From: Canna indica
Taxonomy: Eukaryota > Streptophyta > Magnoliopsida > Zingiberales > Cannaceae
Length of the DNA: 64,000 nucleotides
Assembly (NCBI GenBank): GCA_034359265.1
Contig: CP136895.1
Span: 6,822,501-6,886,500, forward strand
Direction: 5' to 3'
Part shown: positions 12,801 to 23,491 of the stretch, one piece after another
Position numbering within the stretch: the first letter of the stretch is position 1
Layout: the number at the start of each line of letters is the position of its first letter
Notes under the pieces: model-generated
Database searches by the model: none
The model's input: only the letters and a program-made list of their open reading frames with translations
Told to the model about the DNA's origin: nothing
Program-made: the position numbers and the translations under genes

Positions 12801-15800
12801 CTTTCAATGATTTTTCCCAACAAATATTCAGATATAGAATTAATCTTTGGAGTCTAGGTTCTCAAATTTTTGGATGCAGAAAGTTTAGAGAAGGATTGTT
12901 CTCTTGCCATGCTTGCAAACAAGCTGAAGGCCATTGCTGAGAAAGAGTTCACCCGGTATATGTATGGTAATACCGGGCGGTATATGTATCATACCGCCCG
13001 GTATGACGCGATATCGGGTTGTTTTTTTTTTTTTAAGAGTTAGATATAACTCTAATAATACATAATTGATGAATAAATGCTTAAAATCAATATTCAAATG
13101 TCAAATGCATGAATACAATGTTTAAGAGCTATTTGGTACTGTATTAGGATTTTTCACATATACAAGAGAATTACATTAGAATTAATATAGCGCAACATAA
13201 GACGTAGCGCAACATCAACTAAGATGATGAATACCATGTGTCGCCCTATATTAGTTCTAATGTAATTCTCTTGTATCTGTGAAAAATCCTAATACAATAC
13301 CAAATAGCTTTTAAACATTGTATTCATGTATTTGACATTTGAATATTAATTTTAAGCATTATTCATCAATTATGTATTATTAGAGTTATATCTAACTCTT
13401 TAAAAAAAAAAACCGGTATGCTATTTTCCGTACTGGACCGTACCGTGTGTCAGTACGGTACGGTACGGTACCGGTTTCGGCCGGTGACCGAAATCGGTAC
13501 CGGTACCGAGATTTTAAACCTTGGTTCTTAGCCTTTTACGTGAACAGTATGCCATCATAATGAGAAGTTGTGAGATTCAAGATTATTCTAAATCCCAGTG
13601 GGGGCTCCTTTCAAATACTCTTTCCTTTTGTCAAGGTATTAACCTACATCAGATCAGAAAAGAATCAGAGTCAAATCCATTATATCACCAAAGCTACTAG
13701 ATCTCTAAGTTTTGGATATATATGCTTTATATGATAGGTATTTATTTAAATAGTCTGTTTCATATTTACTTCAGCAATACATATAATTATTTATAATATT
13801 TTGTTTCTGTTTCTTGATTAGTTTTTTTGATATTGAAAAGTTAGATATCTTTTAAAACACCTTTTACTATAATACAAACTTTATTTTCTCAAATTACATC
13901 ACCACTGACCCTGATGCTAATCATGTGAATCTTGGTGCTCAGATCAATGTTTTAAATATTGGACCATAGTGCCCAGTAGGCAGTACGTCCTCTATCATAC
14001 AAGTCCAAGACAAAACCAATTACCAAACCATCATGTACCAACAGACAAAAATGCTTTTCCTTTTATGCATAAACCACTTCAACGTGTTGTCCTGATTTTT
14101 TTCTGCACTACAGCCTTCTGAAGTAATTTTTTCCTAGTCTTATTCTGTTGTTGCAGCAATTGCAGCCTTCTTATTCTTCTGTTCTCTTCGTCTATTTTTC
14201 CTTTTTTATAGCCACGGTATTCTTTTTTTTGTTTCTTTCTTCTCCTCTATTTGATCATCCTCCCTTGTGCCGAACAAATTTGATCACCGAGGACCAAGTT
14301 GGGTCTGGCGACTGAAACTTCATAGTTCAAACCATGTTTGAGATGGATAGATGCATTTAAACTCATGGAATGCCTTCTCGAGTTTTCATAGTTGTATAGC
14401 AGTTACTGGCCAGACCTAGTATTTGTGCAGGAGGAGCTCCGTTGGATCCATCCTCTTCATACGGAGGCCTTAAATCAGCTTTGATGTCCTCATACAGATT
14501 GAACAATTTGTATGCATCAATATGAGGCATGTATTAATGGAGAATAAGATCCGATGTAACTGATATTATGCATACTGAAGACATGAGTAAGATGTTACGC
14601 CACCAAGGCATGTGTCGAGTTTTCCACAGAATCTCAGCCTAAGTTCCAATTGGTGAGATGCATGTCACGCCTTAACTGGTAGAAATATTTTACCCTTATC
14701 ACCTCATTTCTCATTGGTCCTTAATTGAATTAGAAATTTATAACCGTTGAATTAAGTTATGTCATTTTTTATGTTAAGATTGTCATAATCCTAGGTTAAG
14801 ACTTTAGATTTTGTTGAGATCTCAAGCACTTGAGTAACTTCTGAAGTGGTAGCTTAACATCAAAGCTTGAAATTTTAAATGTTTCTTTGTTTTGCCTTGG
14901 CATTATTTATTTTTCTGGTAACCTAGAACATGGATGTAAAATTACTAGATTAATATTTTGGTTGTTTGGAACAAGCAAATTTAATTAACAAGTACACCTG
15001 CACTTTTCATGATCACTAAAGAATTTCTTCTTTATATAACTGTTTTGTTGTATCTATTTGACAGATAGTTTTATTATTAATTTGGGCAGTATATTAGGGA
15101 ACAACTCGACACACTAGAAGACACTATAAAGAATTCTTGGACGCTCTTACAGAAAGGTAAGCCTCTTGAGTCATTGTTTTTAAGATATTATATTTAAACC
15201 ATTAGATTATGATCCATCCATAGAAAGACACTACAATCATGGACCGAACCCATGAACTTTGGGACAATCACCATAACCACAACTGCCACCTCGCATATTG
15301 TTTGCTTGTCGCCACTACCATAACCTCCATTAGGAACTTGAACAAATGGAGTTTGGGCAACAAAGCCTGACAATTTCAAGTTGTGGAGCTGAAAAAGTTG
15401 AGGTGCCTAGCACCCTCAGTATTGGCGCTAAGAGAGAGCAAATGAATGTGCCCTCTATATTTGTGACTTCACAGACATACTTTAGCTAAGGTCGCACAAT
15501 ATGATGAAATATAATAGTAAGGATCAAGGTTTAAAATCTCATACCAGTACTGATCTCCATAATTGACCGGTATCGGTGCTTATCTCCATAATTGACTGGT
15601 ACCAGTAAATATCAGTACCATACCTTACCAGTATTTTTTTTGTTTTTTATTCCATAGATTAATTCATTAAAATAAGAGATCCAAAGGGAGTTTGAGAGGT
15701 TCGGAGATGTAGATAAATGTAGATAGCTTCACAAGGATTTGAGATGTTCTTATAGGGGCCTCAGACCCCTTCAGAAATTGGTTCCAATGACTAAAATAGC

Positions 15801-18800
15801 CGTTGAAAAATGATAAAAAAATTACCCAACAGCTACTTTTCTAGCTATTGGGTAATGTGATACATCTCGCACAAGGCATGTACCACCTGATAGAACTGGA
15901 ACATGTGGTATTTTAATACCACCCTGTTCCAATATCAGTTTTTTAAACAATCAGTAAATTACAGTATCTGAAACCATGGTGAGGAGCTTAATAAACCGGT
16001 TATGCAAAACCTTTACATTTGGTGTGATTTGAAATAAATACCTAAGATACATGGCAAAGGCCTGAAACCAGCCAATATGAGTGATCATGTATGTATTAGA
16101 TTGGCGAAGCTCAAAGAGATTCCCAATGACCTCAGCAGTGTGGAAATTTCACCAGTATATAAACCTTCGGTTAGCATGAGAAGAAATACTAAAATATACT
16201 CATCAGGATCAATGGCCTGCCAAGTAGGGCTAAGAGCTATTCATTGATCTTCTCCCACACAGCCATATCGGCTTCAAGAATATCAATTGATTGTCTGGTC
16301 AAATGATCCAACTATCCTCTATCCTTGACCCATGAACCACGGCGACCCATGAAGCATAAAGTTTTTGTCAATTCAGATGACCATAGATTAGTGATGTCAA
16401 CAGGGCGGGTTTAGGGCGGATAGTGTCATCCCCGCACCAGCACCCGTGACTCGTTTCCATCACCTGTCCCCGCGCGGGTAATTGATACCCGTGGATATCC
16501 CCGGATACCCGTTTAAGCTATTACAAAAAAAATCATTTTGTTTTAATAGTATACCATCAACAATTCTCACTTTACCCCTATTAATAAATTGGTTGAGAAA
16601 CACTAAACCATAAAAGTATAAAACAAACTACGCAACAATGAAATACTAAACCATAAAATTGTCTTAAGAAATAGCAATATCCACTCTTGCACCATAAAAT
16701 TTAAAACCAAAGTATTTTCAATTAAAATTGAGAATTAAATTTGAGAATTTATATAATATATAAAAATATATTATATTTAGATAGATGAAATTTGATGAAT
16801 AGATAATTTAGATTTATTTTTAAACTTTTCATTAGATATTAATATATAAAAATATAAATGTAATATTTAATATATATTGTCCGAAAGCATGGTAATGGGT
16901 ATCTGCGGGTGTGGATAGTATAGAATATGTATCCGTACCCATACCCGTGAGTATAATATGTTCCTCATACCCGACCCGTGTCGATTAAATATTCGCCAGT
17001 AACCGCGGGAATGGACAATATTGCCATGCCATCCCTACCATAGATATAGAGGGATAGAGTGATCACTGAGTAAGATGAAAAGATTGGTGATGTCAATGGA
17101 GAAATGATGCTTTGGTGAGGATGGAGAAAAACAAATCAGCGGCTTGAGGCCGTAAGGGTGGCCCTAGGATTGGTTGTTGTGGCTTGAGGAGAAACCCTTA
17201 GGGACGGCTTGATGCAGGAATGGCAGGCAGCTGTTAGGGTTTGAAGATGTTGGATGAAGAGGCTTCCCCTTCCCGCTGGGGACAGAAGAGGAAAAAGAGT
17301 GTTGGCAAAGATGAATTAGATTTGCGCTATTGAAATTATAGTATGGTGCGCACCAAGGATAATGAAGAAAAGAGGAGAAGAGAAAGAAGTGGAAACCCTG
17401 GGGTTTGGACCTTTGATGGGATCTAGCTCTCATACTATGTAAGGTTTAAAATCTCGGTCGGTACAGTACGGTAAGTCCGGTATTTACCGGTTTTTTAGAT
17501 TTCCGGTATACGATATACCCGGTATTTGAAAAAACCGGATATATTGTGTATACCGGGCGGTATGTCACGAAAAAAAAAAAAAAAAAAAAAAACGGCCGGT
17601 ATACATTTTCATACCGGTACCGGTACCGAGATTTTAAACCATGATACTATGTGAAGATTGTGAGGGGAAAAAACGAACAAAATAGAGAAGAAAAAGGCAT
17701 TTTTACAATACCTTTTCCCATATATATGAGATCACACTTCTCTGAATGTTAACAAAGAATTCAAGACTTCAGAATTTTAATGCTTGCATGTCCAGCTCAA
17801 CTTATGGGTCATCATGCTTTCTTTTATGTGTAAACAAATCTAGTAGGGTTTGATATTACTGGAACTGTTTGTGAAGGCTGTAGATTTGTTATGTAAAGAA
17901 TACTACACTTAGTGTAGTTGTGGTATTGAAGAAAAAACGAAGAAAATAGAGAAGAAAAAGGCATTTTTACAATACCTTATATGCTTGTTATTTTGCACAA
18001 TCTTGACATCATAATCAGAAATTTCTATTCTTCATATCCTCATCTTCTTAGGCATTAGTCAGATGTCTTGCAGGTACCAATCAAATTTTTAATGTTGTGA
18101 AAGATGTTCTACCAGCCCCTACTTCTGCAGTTGATGAATTGTTTACAACTTTTGATGACATTAGAAGAAGCGCAATATATGCGAGTGACTTAATTGTGGA
18201 ATTCATTGGTAAGTAACATTTGTATCTCTATTAGAGCAAGTTCAGTGCCAGTGAGTACTTCGTGTCTTCCCTGTAATACTATTGTTTGCTGGTAAGTTGT
18301 GAATCAAAATGAACACTTGATGTAGTTGGGCTAAGATAAAGTGCCAATGAGTACTTTGTGTCTTCTCTGTAACATGTGATGTAGTTTACTGAAATGAAAA
18401 TTTGATAGACTGATCTTACAATTATCTTGTTGAAATGTGAAGCTAGAAATTGGTAAAGTAAGGAAATATGACACTGAGGTTTATATGGAAAAAAAGTTTT
18501 ATATGAAAATTGAGCGAGACACAATTAGGGCTGCTTATAAGGAATTATTTTGTCTATATTTCTAACAAGTACCTATAGATACTGCTGTCCAGGCAAGCTT
18601 TCTGAAGTCACTAGGGATCACTAGTTACATGCATATGGTGATTGAAATGAAGTGGGCGGGTTCTGTCCACCTGAAGAAGTAGAATGAAAAGGAAAGAGAA
18701 TAATCTAGTTGAACCAGTGTTATCATCTCGTCGAGATATCGACGAGATATCAACGAGATATCGTTGTCTCAGCCAGAATTCCTATCTCGTCTGGACGAGA

Positions 18801-21800
18801 TGAATATTCTCGAGATTTCTTCCATCTCGTCGAGATCTCGTCCATGGATGGACGAGATATGGACGATATGGAGAAAACCCTAACTTCAAAAAAAAAAACC
18901 CAACTCCCTTTCCAGATTCGCAGATTTCTTTATTTTCTTCTTCTTTCCTTTTCTTTTCTTTCTTTTCTTCTTCTTTTCTTTCTTCTTTTCTTTCTTCTAG
19001 TCTACGAGTCTTCTTTTCTTTCTTCTTATTGTCTTCTTTTTCTTTTCTTCTTCATTTTCTGTTGTGGTCTTCTTCTTCATTTTGTGCATAGTAGTTTTTC
19101 TTCCTCCAAAGAGTGTTGACTGTTGACTCGTACAAGTAATACTTAAATATTCATTAGCTTTGCTTCTCAATTCATGCCGTTTAACTGGGTGAAACATTAG
19201 CTTGTTGCCTTGTTCAATTGATTTATGGAGACATTTTATATTGTTTTAAATTATTTCCATTTTTTAAAACATGTCTTATATTATAAGGTGTTTGCCGATT
19301 GCTCTGCTATGTCCCTCCTAAACTATTTTACTTAATTAGTTATTAGCCATTTGATTTCTATTGTTTCAAGCGAATGCCCCTGTTAAATGATTTATGTTTG
19401 CTATTATATATATATATATTTATATATAATTTTATAATATATATTATATTGTCGATATGTCGCGAAGTGAACGATATATCGGTCGCGAAACGATAATCGA
19501 TATCAAGGTTCGCTACCGCGAAATTTTTTTGGTCGCGATAATAAGCTTGAGTTGAACAATAAGCAAAATACACATCTTGTCATCATGGTTCATAGGTTTT
19601 CATTCTCTAGTAATGGATCAACTATTAGCATATGGTAACCTTCTTAGAAGGGAACAAGATTTGTCAAAAAGAGGGTACTAAATAAAACCAATTATTGAAA
19701 ACAATAACCTAATCTCCATAAGTTTTCAAAAATATATCATATTCACTTACAACATGGCCAACATATAGTGAGCAAACATTATTATCGAGGATCAAAATGT
19801 AATAGTTGACTTCATATTCATGATATCATGGATTGGTTCAAGCCCAAAACATGGATTTGATTTAACTGGAGGTTTTTAAAAAAAAAGTGTGGGTTGGTAA
19901 CTTCTTATATTTTTATCAATGTCATTCCTTCTAAAAAGCTTATGTTATTGGATGAAACATAAGCTATATAACATCTCAATTTGCTTATCTTCGCTTAATG
20001 TGAATATGTGAAGATACTTAACATGTCAATGATTGATTGGATTATATGGTGATTAAAAGATGCCACCAGGAATTCAATTTTGACTTAATTTTGTAGGAGC
20101 AAGGACCATATTCTGGGACTTGAGGGATTCTTTTATCTTCACATTGTATCAAGGAAATGTTCAAAATGCTCGCTTTGAAATTTTCATCCCATTGCTTGAT
20201 GAAGTAAGTCAAGAAAAAAAATCTTCATATATTTTTAGGAAAAAGTACCAGGATCCTGTATTGACACTGAAAAGCTTCATGATCATTCCTATATGAAAAC
20301 TATATTTTGATAGCTTTCTCATAAATTGATTTTGGTTTCTATCTAGGTTCTTGACCGTGTGTGTGATTTGATTGTTGATACGCTCAGGGACCAAGTTGTT
20401 TCAAGTATTTTCCAATCAACAATGGTGCTGCTATACATTTTGCAATAGCAGTGTTTTCTTTTCATTTTCCTTCTCTTGCCTAACCTTCTTAACTAATATG
20501 GATGGAATTGGTAATATTGGTCTAACTTTCTTGCATAATAGGATGGATTTATATGGGTAATATTGGATGGAGGCCCATCCCGAGTGTTTTCTCAGAATGA
20601 TGCAATAATGATGCAAGAAGACTTGAACCTTTTAAAGGTTAGTAATTAACAGATCTCTTGTACTCTTTTTTCTCTTCATGGTTGTTTCTAAAGGACATTC
20701 TTTTGTAGGATCTTTTTATAGCAAATGGCCAAGGACTCCCTCGAGATGTAGTTGAGAAGGAAGCAAGATTAGGTGAAGAGATCCTTGATTTGTATGCCAT
20801 GAAGGTTTGGTCATTTCAGGTGGTTTGGTTATTTTGATTTAGATATGTGTGTAATATTTCCTTTTCAATTTTAGGCTGACATCATTATTGACATGCTTAT
20901 GAGTGCAAGTCAACAAATTTCTGAGAATCTCAAGACTATGAAGTCTAGAAGAAGATCTGCAACTGATGCTGACACTTTGCTTCGAATTTTATGTCATAAA
21001 AAAGACAAAGTTGCCTCTAATTTCTTGAAAATCCAATATCAGCTACCCAAGTCTTCAGGTAAACTTTTTATCTTTTGTATCAATATCTTATTAGCAATTA
21101 TTGGTGTATCAGATTTTATGCCAAGTCCCATGAAAGAATTTTCTGTAGTTGCAGCAAATTCACATCACAGCCTTATTATAATAGAAACAGATGTGTTTGT
21201 TTAGTGGTTAGCAATAATATTTTGATATTTGACCATTTATTAAACCATTATCAATATGTTCTTTAAAATGTATTCATGACATGAAATAAGATCAATTCTA
21301 ATTATCCATCATCATAAGTCTGTCTGTGATAGCTGTTGTTTAAAATAGGTCTATATGTGAGTTTACAATCTGATATTTGGAGAAGCTAGTCGTTAACTGA
21401 CCGCCTGGTGGAGTCCATACATTTCATCCCATATGTTGTATATTGTCTTAGAAAAATTGCATAACTAGCACTAGGATGGGATGGTGGTTGTGCCTTCTAT
21501 GGGGCTAAATTTGACTAGCACTCAATGTTGTCTTACACTATGTTTGGATAAATTTGAGTAAGGGATTCGGAGGGTGAGGGGTTTGGAGATTTTTAAAAGG
21601 GTTTAAAAAATCTTGTTTGATTTTAAGGGGTTTGAAGGGGAAGAGAAAAAATAATAAATTTTGTTGGTAATGAATAAAGACTAAATTAAATTTTGTAATT
21701 GGACCATTGTACCCTCATTTATAATAAATTTTTTTATTTCAGAGATATTTTTGTTAACTTTTTTATTATTATTATATTCATTAATCTTCCCAAACTCTAA

Positions 21801-22360
21801 ATACCCAAAATTGGAGGGATTTGAAACACCTCCCTTCCCTGCCCCCACCCCCCCACCCCCCCCCCCCCCACCCCCCAAAAACACAAACACCCCTCCAAAC
21901 ACAACGATAAGGATCGCCAACGGTTGATTCTAATTAGAAAATTATCTAAATGATGGTGGTTTGTCGGTATAGGACCAAACACAACCATCATGAGTTGCTT
22001 GTTTGGTCAAACTTCTCATGTATGATCATTAAGTGCTAGATATTGAATTGTTTTGTTGTTGTTGTTGTGCTGCCATGTACTGGATACTTTCTTCAGAATG
22101 AAAGGATAGCCAATTCAATCTTATATGAAACTTCAAATCAATTGAAGATGGCTTTTTTATGTGAATCATGAGTAAGATAAAATTAGTTTGTGTATAACGA
22201 TTTTGCAGATTACGAGGACACTTTTGCAAAGGCACCCCATGACAAATCGCCGCTTAGAAGAAAGTCTTCATTTAACTGGAACAAAAATGGCCAAAGAAGT
22301 TTCAGAATCCTGAAGACAAAACTTCAGGAAGCCACTTCTGAAATCAGGCATGCACCCTAG
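6838..22360 (+). CDS. unc-13 homolog-like protein (PATROL1/DUF810 family), central part missing
   Basis: Plant proteins of this family have MUN/MHD-type helical domains and act in exocytosis and membrane-protein trafficking. Exons that join in frame: 6838-7006, 7100-7164, 7924-8195, 8356-8433, 8541-8685, 9903-10070, 10156-10254, 10418-10618, 10700-10801, 11565-11783, 12381-12464, 12695-12781, 12858-12950; then 15090-15156, 18074-18208, 20097-20203, 20347-20424, 20542-20637, 20709-20804, 20875-21058, 22209-22360. Family signatures seen: LLQRYRSDRRKLLEFLLS at the start, HETYYWTWAYHFNIKLYE in the middle, and FWDLRDSF, ILDGGPSRVF and ADTLLRILCHKKD near the end. Two introns appear to use GC donors (8686 and 10255). 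About 200 residues expected between 12950 and 15090 are not found, and a fold-back element starts directly after the Phe codon ending at 12950. The visible exons encode about 898 residues; relatives are roughly 1000-1100. It may be a pseudogene or a truncated allele. Confidence 0.85.
7444..7529 (+). repeat. Solo LTR of a TRIM element
   Basis: This 86-bp stretch starts TGTTAAGAACATAAATG and ends AAATTTAACA. It resembles the two 84-bp terminal repeats of the TRIM element at 29295-29610 along its whole length. It lies in the intron before the exon at 7924. No internal region or clear target duplication is seen, so it is best read as an old solo LTR. Confidence 0.65.
8700..9902. other. Long intron of the unc-13-like gene
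   Basis: AT-rich intron sequence with no reading frame that resembles the family. A short GC-richer stretch near 9553-9596 (GGGGGCCTAGTGCCCC and flanks) looks like a transposon scrap. Nothing else recognised. Confidence 0.4.
10905..11335 (+). repeat. Polypurine tract with ~115-bp tandem duplication
   Basis: The plus strand is almost pure A/G for about 400 bp. Two near-identical copies of a roughly 115-bp unit occur at about 11052-11166 and 11167-11280 (GGAGTTCACCAGAAATAG then a G run, then an A run). It sits in an intron. Long purine/pyrimidine tracts can form triplex DNA; that is a general property, not shown here. Confidence 0.85.
11973..12112 (+). mobile_element. Small element or fragment of the GGTTTAAAATCTCGG family
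   Basis: It begins CAAGGTTTTAAATATCGG and holds GGTACCGCCCGGTATGGG near its far side. It shares these words with the elements at 12951-13523, 15525-15978 and 17441-17643. The right edge is unclear and no target duplication was found. Confidence 0.45.
12951..13523. mobile_element. Fold-back element with ~160-bp inverted arms
   Basis: The core is two nearly identical inverted arms, about 13033-13192 and 13243-13405, separated by about 50 bp. The flanks are built of CCGGTAY and GGTACCG words and the right edge reads GAGATTTTAAACCTTG, matching related elements nearby. It starts immediately after a Phe codon of the unc-13-like gene, so it may lie inside a former exon. The sequence beyond it (13525-13636) stays open for 37 codons up to a GT, which could be the rest of that exon. 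No clean target duplication is visible. Confidence 0.75.
13524..15089. other. Gap region where central unc-13 exons are expected
   Basis: The open stretch at 13525-13636 (37 codons) might be an exon remnant, though I do not see clear family motifs in it. The rest to 15089 is AT-rich with many stops in all plus frames; the conserved middle of the family is not detected. Either the exons were lost or they are too divergent to see by eye. Confidence 0.5.
15525..15978 (+). mobile_element. Diverged member of the GGTTTAAAATCTC MITE family
   Basis: The left end reads CAAGGTTTAAAATCTC followed by ACCAGTA-type words. The right end reads GTATCTGAAACCATGG, a rough inverse of the left. The interior is AT-rich with no gene. 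It lies in the intron between exons 15090-15156 and 18074-18208. No convincing target duplication. Confidence 0.5.
16389..17037 (+). mobile_element. Non-autonomous hAT element, 649 bp
   Basis: It is bounded by a perfect 8-bp target duplication CCATAGAT (16381-16388 and 17038-17045). The left end is TAGTGATGTCAACAGGGCGG; the inverted right end is TAGGGATGGCATGGC. The ends are GC-richer than the AT-rich interior, and no transposase remnant is seen. It lies in an intron of the unc-13-like gene. Confidence 0.85.
17441..17643 (+). mobile_element. Mutator-like MITE, 203 bp
   Basis: It is flanked by a perfect 9-bp duplication ATACTATGT (17432-17440 and 17644-17652), the length expected for Mutator-like elements. 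The ends are AAGGTTTAAAATCTCGG and, inverted, CATGGTTTAAAATCTCGG. Inside are repeated ACCGGTA words and an A run of more than 20. It is the best-bounded member of the family also seen at 11973, 12951 and 15525. Confidence 0.8.
18715..19549 (+). mobile_element. Non-autonomous hAT element, 835 bp, relative of the 35963 copy
   Basis: It is bounded by a perfect 8-bp duplication AGTTGAAC (18707-18714 and 19550-19557). The left end, CAGTGTTATCATCTCG, and the right end, ATAATAAGCTTG, match the ends of the 3936-bp coding hAT at 35963-39898; the last 110 bp are nearly identical. The left 170 bp holds many TCTCGTCG/CGACGAGA words. The interior is a pyrimidine-rich TTCTTTTC tract (18895-19080) and AT-rich DNA with no transposase. 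It would depend on transposase from a larger copy. Confidence 0.9.
21841..21876 (-). repeat. C-rich run (G-run on minus strand)
   Basis: Runs of 5 to 14 C separated by single A. On the minus strand this gives several adjacent G runs, a pattern able to form G-quadruplexes in principle. It lies in the last intron of the unc-13-like gene, at the edge of a TTTGGA-rich repeat (21545-21900) that I could not classify. Confidence 0.6.
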
Positions 22361-23491
22361 TTAATGTTGTCGTCTGTGTATTTATGGCTTATAAAGGTAC
22401 ATTCTACTTGTACCGAAGGAACTTAAAAATTAGTTATACATTTCCTATAACTCTTAGGATGTAAACAAAATAATAGAATAATTTTTTTTATAAAGTAATT
22501 ACCTAAATATATCTTGAACTTTTTACTTTTTCTCAAATTTATTCAAAATTTTCATTTCAGGGTTTGTATTAATTTTATCCCTCGTCAAGTATCCGTCAAT
22601 CGTTTTGTTAAGATGATGACGTGATTTTTTTGACGTGAATTAAAATAATATTTTTTAAAATAAATAAATAAAATATGGTTAATTTATATTCAAATAATAT
22701 AAAATATTCTCATATAAAATAATAAATTTATATGAGAATATTTTATATTATTTGAATATAAATGGACATGATTTTTAAAAAATATTATTTTAATTTATAT
22801 CAAAAAGCCATGTCATCATTTTAAGAAGTTGATAGATATTTGACGGATGATAAAATTGATACAAATTTAATAACACATGATACAATTTAGTGTAATGAAA
22901 ATTTTGAATAAATTAAAAAAAATGCAAATTCATGATATATGATATATTTAGATAATTATCCCTTTTATATCATGCAATTTGTGCTTTTTTGACCTGCTAA
23001 GATGATCAAGATTGTATAGAACATTTACATGTATATGAAAATGGGAATTTTAATTTGCCCGATTTTGTTCTTTATTTTTTAATTATTTAAAAAATTTATA
23101 CAAACTATACATACAAATTATCTGTTAAATACAAAAACAATTAAGCGCTCCAATTCTCAATACAAGTAAATCTTCCTAAGGTTAAGATTTAAAAAAAATA
23201 AGAAAACAAAGTTTTAGAACTTTTTGATCTTATGCTGAATATTTTGGGTTTTATCATTACATTTTTGATCTATACTGAATATTTCTGGGGATGAAGATTA
23301 TTTGGGCTGATAATTGTGCTCGAATTGGCCCGACAAATTGGTCAAAATTATACGGGAGAATGATTTATTTTTCATTTATTGGTCTTTGATTGGGCTACTC
23401 AAATAATCGTCAATAACCGCAAAACATTCAAGGATTCGAGATTGTGCCTTATTTCCCCCCACACAAACTATATTTCATTTTGTAGGCTTTA
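22361..23491. other. Intergenic space between two convergent genes
   Basis: Both genes end here: the unc-13-like gene at 22360 from the left and the OXA1-like gene at 23492 from the right. The space is AT-rich and is half filled by a palindromic MITE (22492-22966). No other gene seen. Confidence 0.6.
22492..22966. mobile_element. Palindromic MITE
   Basis: The whole 475-bp unit folds back on itself: AAAGTAATTACCTAAATATA on the left is answered by TATATTTAGATAATTAT on the right, and the similarity continues to the centre. The core (about 22680-22763) is a near-perfect palindrome. Small Mutator-like MITEs look like this, but no clear target duplication was found. No coding content. Confidence 0.75.

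Noticed and set aside
15194..15379. Minus-strand open frame of 61 codons in an intron
   Set aside because: No motif, no partner exons and antisense to the host gene; most likely chance.
17164..17433. Minus-strand open frame of 89 codons
   Set aside because: Low-complexity Ser/Pro/His content without recognisable domains, lying between two MITEs in an intron.
21681..21920. Minus-strand Gly/Val-rich open frame
   Set aside because: It is the translation of the C/G homopolymer runs at 21841-21876.
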